Assembly (NCBI GenBank): GCA_963815185.1
Contig: CAWFGC010000012.1
Coordinates: forward strand, 30,096 to 94,095
DNA: 64,000 nucleotides
Origin: SHZL01 sp963815185
GTDB lineage: Bacteria; Pseudomonadota; Gammaproteobacteria; Xanthomonadales; SZUA-36
Direction of reading: 5' to 3'
The notes beneath the pieces were generated by a model that did not search any database, was not told where the DNA came from, and saw only the letters and a list, made by a program, of their open reading frames with translations. Both the position numbers and the translations under genes were made by a program. This document shows, piece by piece, positions 41,751 through 50,099 of the stretch (positions are counted from its first letter, which is position 1; every line of letters starts with the position of its first letter).

Positions 41751-43853
41751 TTACTGGCGCAACTGTACTGTGACCGTCAGGGATCCCTGGTTGTCACCGA
41801 ATTTGCCGCTAACGTCATTGATGCTGAGATAGAGACGCCCGGTTGCCGGGCTGGGGCCGGAATAGCGCTCGCCCACGGTAAACGTGGTCTGGCCCACGCG
41901 CCCAACAAGGGCGGCGAGTGGGGACGATGCCACGATCGTGCCCGGATAGAGATAGCCGGCGAAACCGCCGGGCCCACGGGCGGGCGCGCCAGCGTTCGAC
42001 CACTGGCCGCTTGCCGTAAGCTCAATCGGCTGCTTTGCCGACAGGTCGACGCCGGTATCGAACCATTCGACGGTGGCCGGCAGGTCAATGCGAACCGGTT
42101 TTGCCGGCATGTGCCGATTCAGCACTGCGGCATTCGCGTAGGGCTGGATCACACCGGACACCGATGCACGCCAGGCGGATGTCCTTTCGAGTTGAACTTC
42201 TTTCGGACTCGGCGCCGGAGCAGATCTAATCTCGCTGCTTTGGATGCGTTCAAGACTTCGACGCTGATTTGGCGAAAGCTGTTCCATGGACACACCACGC
42301 AACACTTTCTGGCTCGCCGGCGTGTTACCGGCGGCTTTAAAGCGCTGCGCGGCCTCGAGCCGCACTGCCGTGCTGCGCTTCACATCACCACTGGTTTCCA
42401 ATCCCCTGGCATAAAGAAGCGTCAGGTCGGGATCGATCGCGGTTGCCAGCGGCGCATCCGGCCGCGACGTTTCAGCATCCAGACGCTTGGCAATGGTGAA
42501 CGCATGTTCGAGTTGGAACAGCGCCGTTGCCGGTTGGGAGCTGCTGCCCCAGCCGGTCTTGCCGGCTGCAGCCAGCGAACCGTAGATCAGGCCAAGCGCG
42601 CGGTGATATTCGAGAATCCTGTCGAGCTGACCCATTTGATACGCCTGATTCTTCGCGGCGAAAAGCCGGCCTGCCGGATCGGCGTATTCGTTGGCCAGGC
42701 GATTGAGCGCTTCCAGGTCGCCGCGCTCTACGTAGACGTTGGCGAGGTTCCGCAGCGCCAGGGGATCGGGACTGTCAATGAGATTGACCGCGGCGCTGTA
42801 GCAGGCCGATGCCACTTTCGTATCGCGCCGTTCGAGATACTGATCGCCGATGGCGCGCATCGCCGAGCGGAACGCATTGCTGCGCGATACGCCGCGAATT
42901 TCGGTCCACTCGTCATGGTCCCTTTGCCACCAGCCGAAGGGTTCCGGGTAGTCGCCGGGTGATCGGTACAGCCACAGCAGTTCCTCGATACCGCGACCTA
43001 TGGCCGGCGCGTTTGCGAAACGCCTTAGCCGCCGCACCTGCGGTGACTCCAGCATGTCCGGTGGCGGCGTGTGCATCTGCGCCAGGCTCACGGCAAACGC
43101 GGTCAGAATTTCGGGCTGCAGCCGTTCCGGCCAGCCGGCCTCGAGCGCGTCCAGCGCCAAATCGGCGCTGCGCGAGGCTTGCCGGCCATCGGCCAGGCGC
43201 CAAAGGTAGCCGAGCAATCGATTCGGGTCCTTGTCCCGCAAGTCGAGATAGTACTTACGCAGTATTTCGTGCGGCTTATCGAGCCGCGGTTCGAGCAGGG
43301 CCAAATCCTCGTAGGCGCGCGCAGCCCGCTCCCGTTGCCCCTGCTCCTGCAGGAAATCGGCCCATTGCTGCAGGTAGAAGGCACGTCGCGATCCGGGGCT
43401 CGAAGCAGCCAGTTCCAGGGACTTCGCGGCGTTCTGCACGTCCCCCAGGGCGAGCTGCACTTTTCCCAGGTTGTACAAGGCGGCGACGGCGCCGGGCCTC
43501 AGCTCCAGTGCCCGGCTGTAGCCGGCCGCGGCATAGCGCAATAGCTCCTCTGCTTTTTCCGGGCTTGCCTTTTCGGCTTCAAGCTGGGCCCTGACCGCTT
43601 GTTCGAATCGAACACGCGCTTCGGTTTCGTCGGCCACGGGTTCTGGCGGTGCGGCGTTTTCCCGGGGTTCTGCAGCCTTTGCTACAGCACTTGCCACTGC
43701 ATTTGCCCGGGCGTCAGCTCTTGCGGCGGCAACTGCCCGCTTGTCTCTGGAGAGCTGAACATCCCGGGCTGTTTGGGCCTCGAGGGAGGCCAGCGAACAA
43801 CACAGAACCGCCATCAGCGTCCCCGCGCAAACCCGACTTGTCCGGGGCTTCAC
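41751..43853 (-). CDS. Secreted TPR protein with C-terminal PA-IL-like lectin domain
   Basis: A 700-residue exported protein. Signal peptide to about residue 26 (SLASLEAQ). Residues 70-450 are TPR repeats (for example AGYSRALELRPGAVAALYNLGKVQLALGDVQNA). The last 120 residues, from TVEWFDTGVDLSAKQPIELTASGQWSN to LYLSINDVSGKFGDNQGSLTVTVQ, match PA-IL/LecA-like galactose-binding domains, including the ND-G-Y/F-DN calcium-site pattern. It would serve as a periplasmic or surface scaffold that binds glycans. The gene overlaps the unknown upstream gene by 4 nt and is followed by the dioxygenase after 57 nt, the largest gap in the run. Confidence 0.82.
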   Translation of the reverse strand: MKPRTSRVCAGTLMAVLCCSLASLEAQTARDVQLSRDKRAVAAARADARANAVASAVAKAAEPRENAAPPEPVADETEARVRFEQAVRAQLEAEKASPEKAEELLRYAAAGYSRALELRPGAVAALYNLGKVQLALGDVQNAAKSLELAASSPGSRRAFYLQQWADFLQEQGQRERAARAYEDLALLEPRLDKPHEILRKYYLDLRDKDPNRLLGYLWRLADGRQASRSADLALDALEAGWPERLQPEILTAFAVSLAQMHTPPPDMLESPQVRRLRRFANAPAIGRGIEELLWLYRSPGDYPEPFGWWQRDHDEWTEIRGVSRSNAFRSAMRAIGDQYLERRDTKVASACYSAAVNLIDSPDPLALRNLANVYVERGDLEALNRLANEYADPAGRLFAAKNQAYQMGQLDRILEYHRALGLIYGSLAAAGKTGWGSSSQPATALFQLEHAFTIAKRLDAETSRPDAPLATAIDPDLTLLYARGLETSGDVKRSTAVRLEAAQRFKAAGNTPASQKVLRGVSMEQLSPNQRRSLERIQSSEIRSAPAPSPKEVQLERTSAWRASVSGVIQPYANAAVLNRHMPAKPVRIDLPATVEWFDTGVDLSAKQPIELTASGQWSNAGAPARGPGGFAGYLYPGTIVASSPLAALVGRVGQTTFTVGERYSGPSPATGRLYLSINDVSGKFGDNQGSLTVTVQLRQ

Positions 43854-44737
43854 AGCCCGTCTCCTTCGTCAAATTCGGTAACGACACCGGCATCGACCTC
43901 CAGTGGATTGGGCTTGTAGATCTTCATGTAAACCCAGGGATCCAGACAGTTGCTGAGCAAAGCCGGCAGCAGAGGATGCCACGCCTGCGGCAATGCGTTG
44001 GGGCTTGGGATCGCAAACGAAATGGGGTCGCCGCATCTGAAGCTTTCGAGCAAGAGCTGCGTACCGTTCCCATCGACATCGCCGGGATGGGCCATCAGGC
44101 GGTTTGCGATCTTGTTTTGAAACCGGACTTCGATTTCCGAATCCACCTGAGCTTTCAGACCTCTGAGCGGCAGGTAGAGCTTTTGTGCCACGGAATCGGG
44201 GCTGAGCGCCTTGGACAAGACGATGTTCGAAAGGAAGCGATCTTCGAGGTTCTGCATCGCGTCTGCATCTTCGACGACGTGAGATGCCAGTTCCCGCACC
44301 CTGGCCACGAATTCCGCTGCCGTCATCCCGGCCGCAAAGGGGTCGCAAAGAGCCGAGAACTCCAGCTCCGGATAACGCCAGGCGATGTCATTGCCGCGTT
44401 TGGCCTGGAAAATCGCAAGAACCTGCGGCGGATCGCACCCCCTGTCCGGTCCATCTGTATTCTGCCTGTCAGAAATTTGCAGCAACCAAACGGGGGCACC
44501 CGGCACGGCATTTCCTGAATGCGGAACCCAATCGAGGTAGAGGAATTTCTGTCGCGCCAATTGCGCCAGTTCCTGCTCGGCTGCTTGCACTACGTCCGGC
44601 GCCGTCAAGCGGGACAGATCCAACGTGGAGCCCGCCTCGATCCGCAGCTCGACGAGTACCTGCCGCAGCGGTTGCGCGCCTGCGGGCCCCGCCAAAAAAA
44701 GGGCGGCCAGTGCCAGTATTGCTGCATGCAGGCGCAC
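43850..44737 (-). CDS. Secreted protein of unknown function
   Basis: A 295-residue exported protein. The GTG at 44737 starts right after the CHAT stop and gives the signal peptide VRLHAAILALAALFLAGPAGA; starts further up would overlap the CHAT gene by 40 nt or more. The mature part begins LRQVLVELRIEAGSTLDLSRL and has SRLTAPDVVQAAEQELAQLARQ, two helical stretches and several Cys. No family is recognised. It lies between the CHAT protease and the TPR-lectin gene with only 4-nt spacings, so it is a candidate partner or substrate. Confidence 0.6.
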   Translation of the reverse strand: MRLHAAILALAALFLAGPAGAQPLRQVLVELRIEAGSTLDLSRLTAPDVVQAAEQELAQLARQKFLYLDWVPHSGNAVPGAPVWLLQISDRQNTDGPDRGCDPPQVLAIFQAKRGNDIAWRYPELEFSALCDPFAAGMTAAEFVARVRELASHVVEDADAMQNLEDRFLSNIVLSKALSPDSVAQKLYLPLRGLKAQVDSEIEVRFQNKIANRLMAHPGDVDGNGTQLLLESFRCGDPISFAIPSPNALPQAWHPLLPALLSNCLDPWVYMKIYKPNPLEVDAGVVTEFDEGDGL

Positions 44738-44741
44738 CGGC

Positions 44742-46670
44742 TTAAAGCTTACCCGCGGGTTCGATGAATACCAGGTCCACATGATCTTCAGCCTCCTCCA
44801 CTCGTTGCACTTCAATGGGTTGGGTGGCGACTACCTGCTCACCCTGCCGCAATTCGATTCTTAGGGGAGTCGCACGACGGCGAACAGATGCGCCCTCCTC
44901 AACGGCAAGAGGCACATCGCGCTGCCACAGCTCCACCCACCTTTCGCGCTGCTCCTCCGGCACGCGCCGGCGCGCCAGGTAGGCTTGTAATCCCGTCTCG
45001 ATCTGAGACCGGGAGCGGGATAGTGCGAGACGGCTGACGCGGCCGGAACTGCCAAGAGCAGCCCCGGATTGCCCGAACGGTCGCAGCACCCAGTCGGGCT
45101 CACCGCCGCCTTCACCCTGCCAAATCAGCAAAGAATATTCGGGGCCATCGCCATGCAGATGTGACAAAAGCCTGGTGCCCGGAACCACGCGCAGCACGAT
45201 GGGCACGGTGGAGAACAGGAATACTGCAAGGGCCGACGCCACGACCACAGCCAGCGCAAGCACACCGCTGGTTCGAGGCCGGAGCAAGCTGTGCCGCACC
45301 ATGGCACGCGCCTCATCACCCGCCACCCACTTGAACCAGGCCAGCAGCAGGCTCCCCACGGTCACCAGCGAGACCCCGCTACCCCATAACCAGCGGGAAG
45401 CGAAGCGTGGATGCGCGTAAGCGTAGAATGCGGCTATCAATGCAACGAGCACGGCCGCAGCCACCGCCGCGTTGACCCAGCCGCGCCAGCCCAGCGGTTC
45501 CTCGGCCACTTCGCCGTCGCCGGCGGACGCAGCCTTGGGGAACAATATGCCCGACTCCGCGCGCAGGTACAGCACGGGTACGCCCCAGTCACGTTCCCCC
45601 GGCCCGCTTTCATTGAAGATCGCGATGCGCCCGGCCGAAACCGCAGCATCGACGGGCTGGCCGAGTGCAAGCGACTCGTAAAATTGCGTGCTGAATGCGA
45701 CCGCACTTCGGTCATACAAGGTCGCCTGCATCGCCACCACCGCAGGCAGGCCGCCACGCACCAGGGCAGGGGCAATGCCGGTCCAGGGATTGAAGCGGTC
45801 GCGGCGGGCGCCTTCACACGCACCCAGGACTGCAAGCCTGACGCCTCGTCCGTGCAGGTTGACGACGATCTTCTCGGCCGATACTTCGGCGGCTTTCCCG
45901 TCGCTGTCGCAAAACAGCAAAAAGCCCTTGCCCGCGACAATGCCGATCTGGTCTTCGATCCCGGCCTGAAAGCGCCCGTGCCCTGCGAAGTGGAAGACTT
46001 CGGCGCCTTCCAAAAGCGTGCTTTCGAGGCCCGCGAGCGTTGCAGCTTCCACGACCGTCAGTTCGATCTCGCGCCGCTTTTCCAGCGCGGACCGCAAACC
46101 CCGTTCTTCGCCTGCAAGATCAAGCGGCACCCAGTTTGGGTCTTTTGGCGCCGAGAACACAGCAACCAGCCGAAAATTGCGCCCGGGAACCGGCTCGAGT
46201 TTGGCAATCGGCTCACTCAGCAATTCATAGCGCACGATCGAGATCCGCGGGTTGAGCAGCAGGAAACCCGACGCGTCTGCGGGATCGCTCTCTGAGCCGC
46301 CGGGCGGCAACCAGCTAAACTCCCAGGGAAGATCGGCAATGCCCCAGGTATCGAGCTTGAGCCGGATGCGCAATCCTTGCGGGTCGTCCAGCGTTGCGAG
46401 ACTCTGTTCATAGAGGCGCCGCGCTGCATCCGGAAGAAGGACATCGCCAAGCGCGCGGCCCAGCGCGAGCAGGCCATTGAGATCGAGTTCCCGCCGGTCG
46501 AGCCGGCCACAGGCGGGACGCAGATCGGCGCTGAGGTTGACGCGCACCGCCTGGTCGCGGCGCTGTTCACCCGCCGGGGATGCTGCAACGCGCACGCGCA
46601 GCGACTCGGCGCCGGCCGCATCACGCTCGGGCTCGGTAATTTCAATGTCGAAGTCGCGATAGCTGCGCAT
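44742..46670 (-). CDS. Membrane-anchored CHAT (caspase-like) protease
   Basis: A 642-residue protein. Residues 1-160 are a beta-rich N-terminal region. Residues 165-375 form a CHAT domain with the catalytic dyad H231 (FHFAGHGRF) and C285 (LAVLGACEGARR), the caspase/separase-like arrangement. Three hydrophobic helices follow (about 399-419, 428-446, 467-490), and the last 150 residues are charged. So the protease faces the cytoplasm and is tied to the membrane. CHAT proteases act in bacterial conflict and signalling systems by cleaving partner proteins. Here possible partners are the MBL-fold protein, the subtilase or the secreted unknown. Neighbour spacing is 18 nt upstream and 4 nt downstream. 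Confidence 0.85.
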   Translation of the reverse strand: MRSYRDFDIEITEPERDAAGAESLRVRVAASPAGEQRRDQAVRVNLSADLRPACGRLDRRELDLNGLLALGRALGDVLLPDAARRLYEQSLATLDDPQGLRIRLKLDTWGIADLPWEFSWLPPGGSESDPADASGFLLLNPRISIVRYELLSEPIAKLEPVPGRNFRLVAVFSAPKDPNWVPLDLAGEERGLRSALEKRREIELTVVEAATLAGLESTLLEGAEVFHFAGHGRFQAGIEDQIGIVAGKGFLLFCDSDGKAAEVSAEKIVVNLHGRGVRLAVLGACEGARRDRFNPWTGIAPALVRGGLPAVVAMQATLYDRSAVAFSTQFYESLALGQPVDAAVSAGRIAIFNESGPGERDWGVPVLYLRAESGILFPKAASAGDGEVAEEPLGWRGWVNAAVAAAVLVALIAAFYAYAHPRFASRWLWGSGVSLVTVGSLLLAWFKWVAGDEARAMVRHSLLRPRTSGVLALAVVVASALAVFLFSTVPIVLRVVPGTRLLSHLHGDGPEYSLLIWQGEGGGEPDWVLRPFGQSGAALGSSGRVSRLALSRSRSQIETGLQAYLARRRVPEEQRERWVELWQRDVPLAVEEGASVRRRATPLRIELRQGEQVVATQPIEVQRVEEAEDHVDLVFIEPAGKL

Positions 46671-46688
46671 GGCCTGTCGGATCCGCGC

Positions 46689-47795
46689 TCAGGGGGCCAG
46701 AACCACAGCGAGCGACGAGTCACCCGGAGGGAGGACGGTCAGGGTGTAAGCGTTTGTATCCGGGTCGAATGCCTGCCGCAGCGAGTGGGTGGACGCCGTT
46801 TCGTTGGAAACGATGATCTCGATTTCCCGCCCTGCCGCAACGGCTTCCTCCACGATCCAGGTCAGAGTCGGCAAGTCCGGGTTACCGTCCTTGCCGTTGG
46901 CGGAAATCAGATAACGGTCGGCGGTCACCTTGCGGAAGAACGTGCGCGTGGCGTTGCGGTCACTGCCGTGGTGGGCCACTTTGAGGACGTCCACATGAAA
47001 CCGTCCGGCCGCGTCCAGCCGCCCGGCCTGGCCCAGCCCCTGGAGCAGATGATCGCTGCGTCCATCGCCGGTCAATAGCAGGCTTTTGCCATCCGCTTCG
47101 GCGAGCACCATGATGCTGCTCAGGTTCGGGATGCTGCGATCAGAGTTGGCCAGCACGGCAGGGTCGCCGTCCGCGACAGCCTCCTCATGCGCTTCAAGCC
47201 AGTCCGCCCACTTGCTTTGGAGCTCGGCCAGGTTGGCCTGTGTTGGTCCGACGACGGTCAAGCTGAGGTTGTCCAAAGCAACAGGGTCCGGAGCATCATC
47301 CACGCATACGAGATCGTTGGGAAAACCGTCATTGATCGGAATGTGCAGCACTTGGGCCGCGAGCCGCAAGGCGTTGCCCTGGGCGACACCCTGTGTGGCC
47401 TCGGCGGCCAACATCGAAGCCGCGTTGCTGGACACGGCTTTTAGCCGGGGCGCGAGGGTACCGTTAACGTCGACGGTCCGCGCAAACGAGTTGTGCCAAA
47501 GCCCGCCGATCTGAATCAGGCGCGAGGCGCCCGATGCATCGGCAGCATCGTCGGTGCGTAACTGCGTCAACAGGTCAAGCAGGCCCACGACGTGGTCGTT
47601 GTCGACATGGCTCAGCATTGCCAGATCGAGGCTCTGGCCAGCCGCCGCAATCGGCTCCAGTACGCCGCGCAGGTGATTCTCGAAAGTATCGGGCGGGCCA
47701 CCGTCGACCAGGAGGAAACCGGGCTTGGCCGCGTTGCCATACTCCAGCAGAAAACAATCGCCGAATTCCGCCTGAATCATGTGCACATTGAACAT
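46689..47795 (-). CDS. Metallo-beta-lactamase-fold hydrolase (ComEC/Rec2-like)
   Basis: A 368-residue soluble MBL-fold protein. The metal motif HVDNDH (H63, D65, D67, H68) is followed by SLLLTGDGRSDHL and KVAHHGSDRNAT, the pattern of ComEC-type MBL domains that cleave phosphodiesters. No signal or membrane helix. Members of this group are frequent next to CHAT and subtilase genes in conflict-type clusters. Reaction unknown; hydrolysis of nucleotides or nucleic acid is the most likely class. Confidence 0.82.
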   Translation of the reverse strand: MFNVHMIQAEFGDCFLLEYGNAAKPGFLLVDGGPPDTFENHLRGVLEPIAAAGQSLDLAMLSHVDNDHVVGLLDLLTQLRTDDAADASGASRLIQIGGLWHNSFARTVDVNGTLAPRLKAVSSNAASMLAAEATQGVAQGNALRLAAQVLHIPINDGFPNDLVCVDDAPDPVALDNLSLTVVGPTQANLAELQSKWADWLEAHEEAVADGDPAVLANSDRSIPNLSSIMVLAEADGKSLLLTGDGRSDHLLQGLGQAGRLDAAGRFHVDVLKVAHHGSDRNATRTFFRKVTADRYLISANGKDGNPDLPTLTWIVEEAVAAGREIEIIVSNETASTHSLRQAFDPDTNAYTLTVLPPGDSSLAVVLAP

Positions 47796-47813
47796 TTCGT
47801 CTCCTATCGCTCT

Positions 47814-50066
47814 TTAAAATGGCGCCATCGGTCCGGCCAGCTCGCCGACCACAACCAATGCGTAATCCTGATTGGGTTTGAGCAGATTACGGGCCAATAT
47901 CTGGATCAGATAATCCCCGGGTACAGGGTTCTGGATCCGTACCATTTGCACGTTGTTGTCGGGATCGGGTGTCTGGATCGACAGCGGAAGATCGGCGTTG
48001 GCCACCCATTTCTGCTGTGACTGGATATGCTGGACTATGAGTACCAGACTGTTTTGCAGGCCACGATCGGGCGCGTCCGTCCAGACCAGGCAGATACGAA
48101 GCGCCTCTCCGCCGGTGGCGGAGACCTGGAGCCGGAAACGTTGACCACTGCGCGAAAATTGCTCGGCAGGGGTCTGCCAGGTGTCGAGGAACTCGAGTTT
48201 TTGTGCCGGGTTATTCGCACCTGGCAAAGTCGATGGCAGGTGCACGCAGCCAAAACCCTGATGGAAGTTGGGCAACACGCTGTGGTCCGCAATCGCGTCC
48301 GCTGCAGTCAGCAGGCGTGTACCGTTGATTAATGTGGCTTTGACCAGCGCGGCGCTTGGCGCGTGATTGCGTTGTGCAGTGTAGTACTCGCGCACCAACG
48401 CGGCACAGCCGGCGACCAGCGGCGCCGCCATGCTCGTTCCGCCCATAAAGGCATATTTGGGGCTGCCGCCGAATGGGCCCCAGAAATTTCGCAGGGGCGC
48501 ACGCGAAGACTTGGTTGAGACGATATCGGTGCCCGGCGCCACCACGTCCGGTTTGATCCGGCGGTCATCGCAGGGGCCACGGCTGCTGAATGCCGCAATG
48601 GCATCAGGATTGCCGGAGACCGTCTCAGCCGCAATCGGGGGCAGTGGAAAGTCGCCCGGCCACGCGGCGCCATAGGTCAGGCCGGCGAACCCCTCGTTCG
48701 GTGCGGTGCGCCTGCTGCGGCTGGCGCCCACGACCAGCGCATTTTTTGCCGATGCAGGTGAGCCGATCGAAAGCCAGTCGACAAACCCCGGCTGTGATTT
48801 CAGGGGCTGCGCCGCCGTTCCCTCGTTGCCGGCGGAAATGACGATCAGCATGTCGCGGCGCCGGGAGACAAATTCATCGACTTCGCCCGAGTTCAGCGTA
48901 TACATCGAATGCGTCGCGGCGCCCCAGCTATTGTTGTGGATGCGGGCGCCGGCCTGGTAGGCCTCTTCAAAAAGGTCGGCCAGATCGAACGGCAGTCCGC
49001 CGAGACCGCCGCTTGCATCGAGCAGCGACTGGAAAAAGAGCTGCGCCTCCGGCGCTGCCCCGCGGATGGCGCCTCCCGAAGCGGCGCCGTCGCCAAGGAC
49101 CGAACCGGCTACGTGCGTGCCGTGGCCGTGCGGATCGCTGCTATCGTTCGGGCGGCCGAGTGCAACGATTCCGATCACGCGGCCCTGGAAATCGCTGTGT
49201 TGGTCGTCAAGACCGGTATCGGCGATGCCGACGATCTCCCCCTTGCCGGTCAAACCGATGCCAACGCCGCCGCCCCCCGGGGGCGCGTCGATACCCAACA
49301 ATTCCCGTGCTACGTTGTTGTACAACTGCGGGGTGATGTACTCCTCGATGCGTTCGACATCGGGCAGCATCGCCAGGTCGTCGAGCAGCGGCGCATCGGC
49401 AAAGGCAAAAAGACGGATTTTGCGGCCTTTTGCGCCGGCAATCTGCACGTGTCTGTCCTCGAGCCACTGAAGCACATCGTCTGCCGTTGCCCCGGGTTGC
49501 AGCCGAATATCGAACGGTCGCGGCTCGCGTAAGCCGGACGGCACCGGTTCAGCCTGTGGCCGCACCAATACGCCGGTATCCTCGCGCGAATAGAAGCGCA
49601 CGTCTGCAACAAAGGCGAGGGTTCGGATTTGCGGCACTTGTGCCAGCGAAAGCAATGCTTTGTAACTGTTTTGCGGCACGTGCTCCAGCAGCGTCACGCC
49701 ACGAATTCGCAACTCGTTGCGCCAGTTCTCCAACAAGGGCCCCACCAGCTGGATCAGATAGTAAGTGGCTCTGTCCCCCGGCGGAACGTCCGCGGCGAGA
49801 ACGTCCGCTGCCGGCGCACCGCGTTCGACCCGGCCTCGTCTGCGCAGCCCAGGCGCGACTTCGAAGGCGCGCCCTGGCGTCTCGGCAACGCTTTCGGGTG
49901 GCAGCGCTTGCACGACCAAACCCTGGGCTTCGAGCTGAGCAATTTGGGAATCGTCGATATCGCCCAGCAAGTAGCTCTCGGTGCGTTCAACGTTCTGCAT
50001 TACGGCACTTGCCTGTGCCTCTTCAGATTCGTGCATGTAGTAAGCAATGATTCGCTTCCTTGCCAT
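47814..50066 (-). CDS. S8 family (subtilisin-like) serine protease, apparently cytoplasmic
   Basis: A 750-residue subtilase. The triad is D283 (IADTGLD), H315 (GHGTHVAG) and S545 (GGTSMAAP), with oxyanion Asn N414 (SAGNEG). The N-terminal 250 residues hold repeated ferredoxin-like, propeptide-type units (YYLIQLVGPLLENW, PFDIRLQPGATADDVLQWL). The C-terminal 140 residues form a beta-sandwich (LRICLVWTDAPDRG). There is no signal peptide (MARKRIIAYYMHES), which is unusual for the family. The start has a GGAG site. The zymogen may be activated inside the cell, and the CHAT protease in the same operon is a possible trigger or target. That is inference. Confidence 0.85.
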   Translation of the reverse strand: MARKRIIAYYMHESEEAQASAVMQNVERTESYLLGDIDDSQIAQLEAQGLVVQALPPESVAETPGRAFEVAPGLRRRGRVERGAPAADVLAADVPPGDRATYYLIQLVGPLLENWRNELRIRGVTLLEHVPQNSYKALLSLAQVPQIRTLAFVADVRFYSREDTGVLVRPQAEPVPSGLREPRPFDIRLQPGATADDVLQWLEDRHVQIAGAKGRKIRLFAFADAPLLDDLAMLPDVERIEEYITPQLYNNVARELLGIDAPPGGGGVGIGLTGKGEIVGIADTGLDDQHSDFQGRVIGIVALGRPNDSSDPHGHGTHVAGSVLGDGAASGGAIRGAAPEAQLFFQSLLDASGGLGGLPFDLADLFEEAYQAGARIHNNSWGAATHSMYTLNSGEVDEFVSRRRDMLIVISAGNEGTAAQPLKSQPGFVDWLSIGSPASAKNALVVGASRSRRTAPNEGFAGLTYGAAWPGDFPLPPIAAETVSGNPDAIAAFSSRGPCDDRRIKPDVVAPGTDIVSTKSSRAPLRNFWGPFGGSPKYAFMGGTSMAAPLVAGCAALVREYYTAQRNHAPSAALVKATLINGTRLLTAADAIADHSVLPNFHQGFGCVHLPSTLPGANNPAQKLEFLDTWQTPAEQFSRSGQRFRLQVSATGGEALRICLVWTDAPDRGLQNSLVLIVQHIQSQQKWVANADLPLSIQTPDPDNNVQMVRIQNPVPGDYLIQILARNLLKPNQDYALVVVGELAGPMAPF

Positions 50067-50099
50067 ATCTTGCTCCGTGTTAGTACCTCCGCCTCACCG

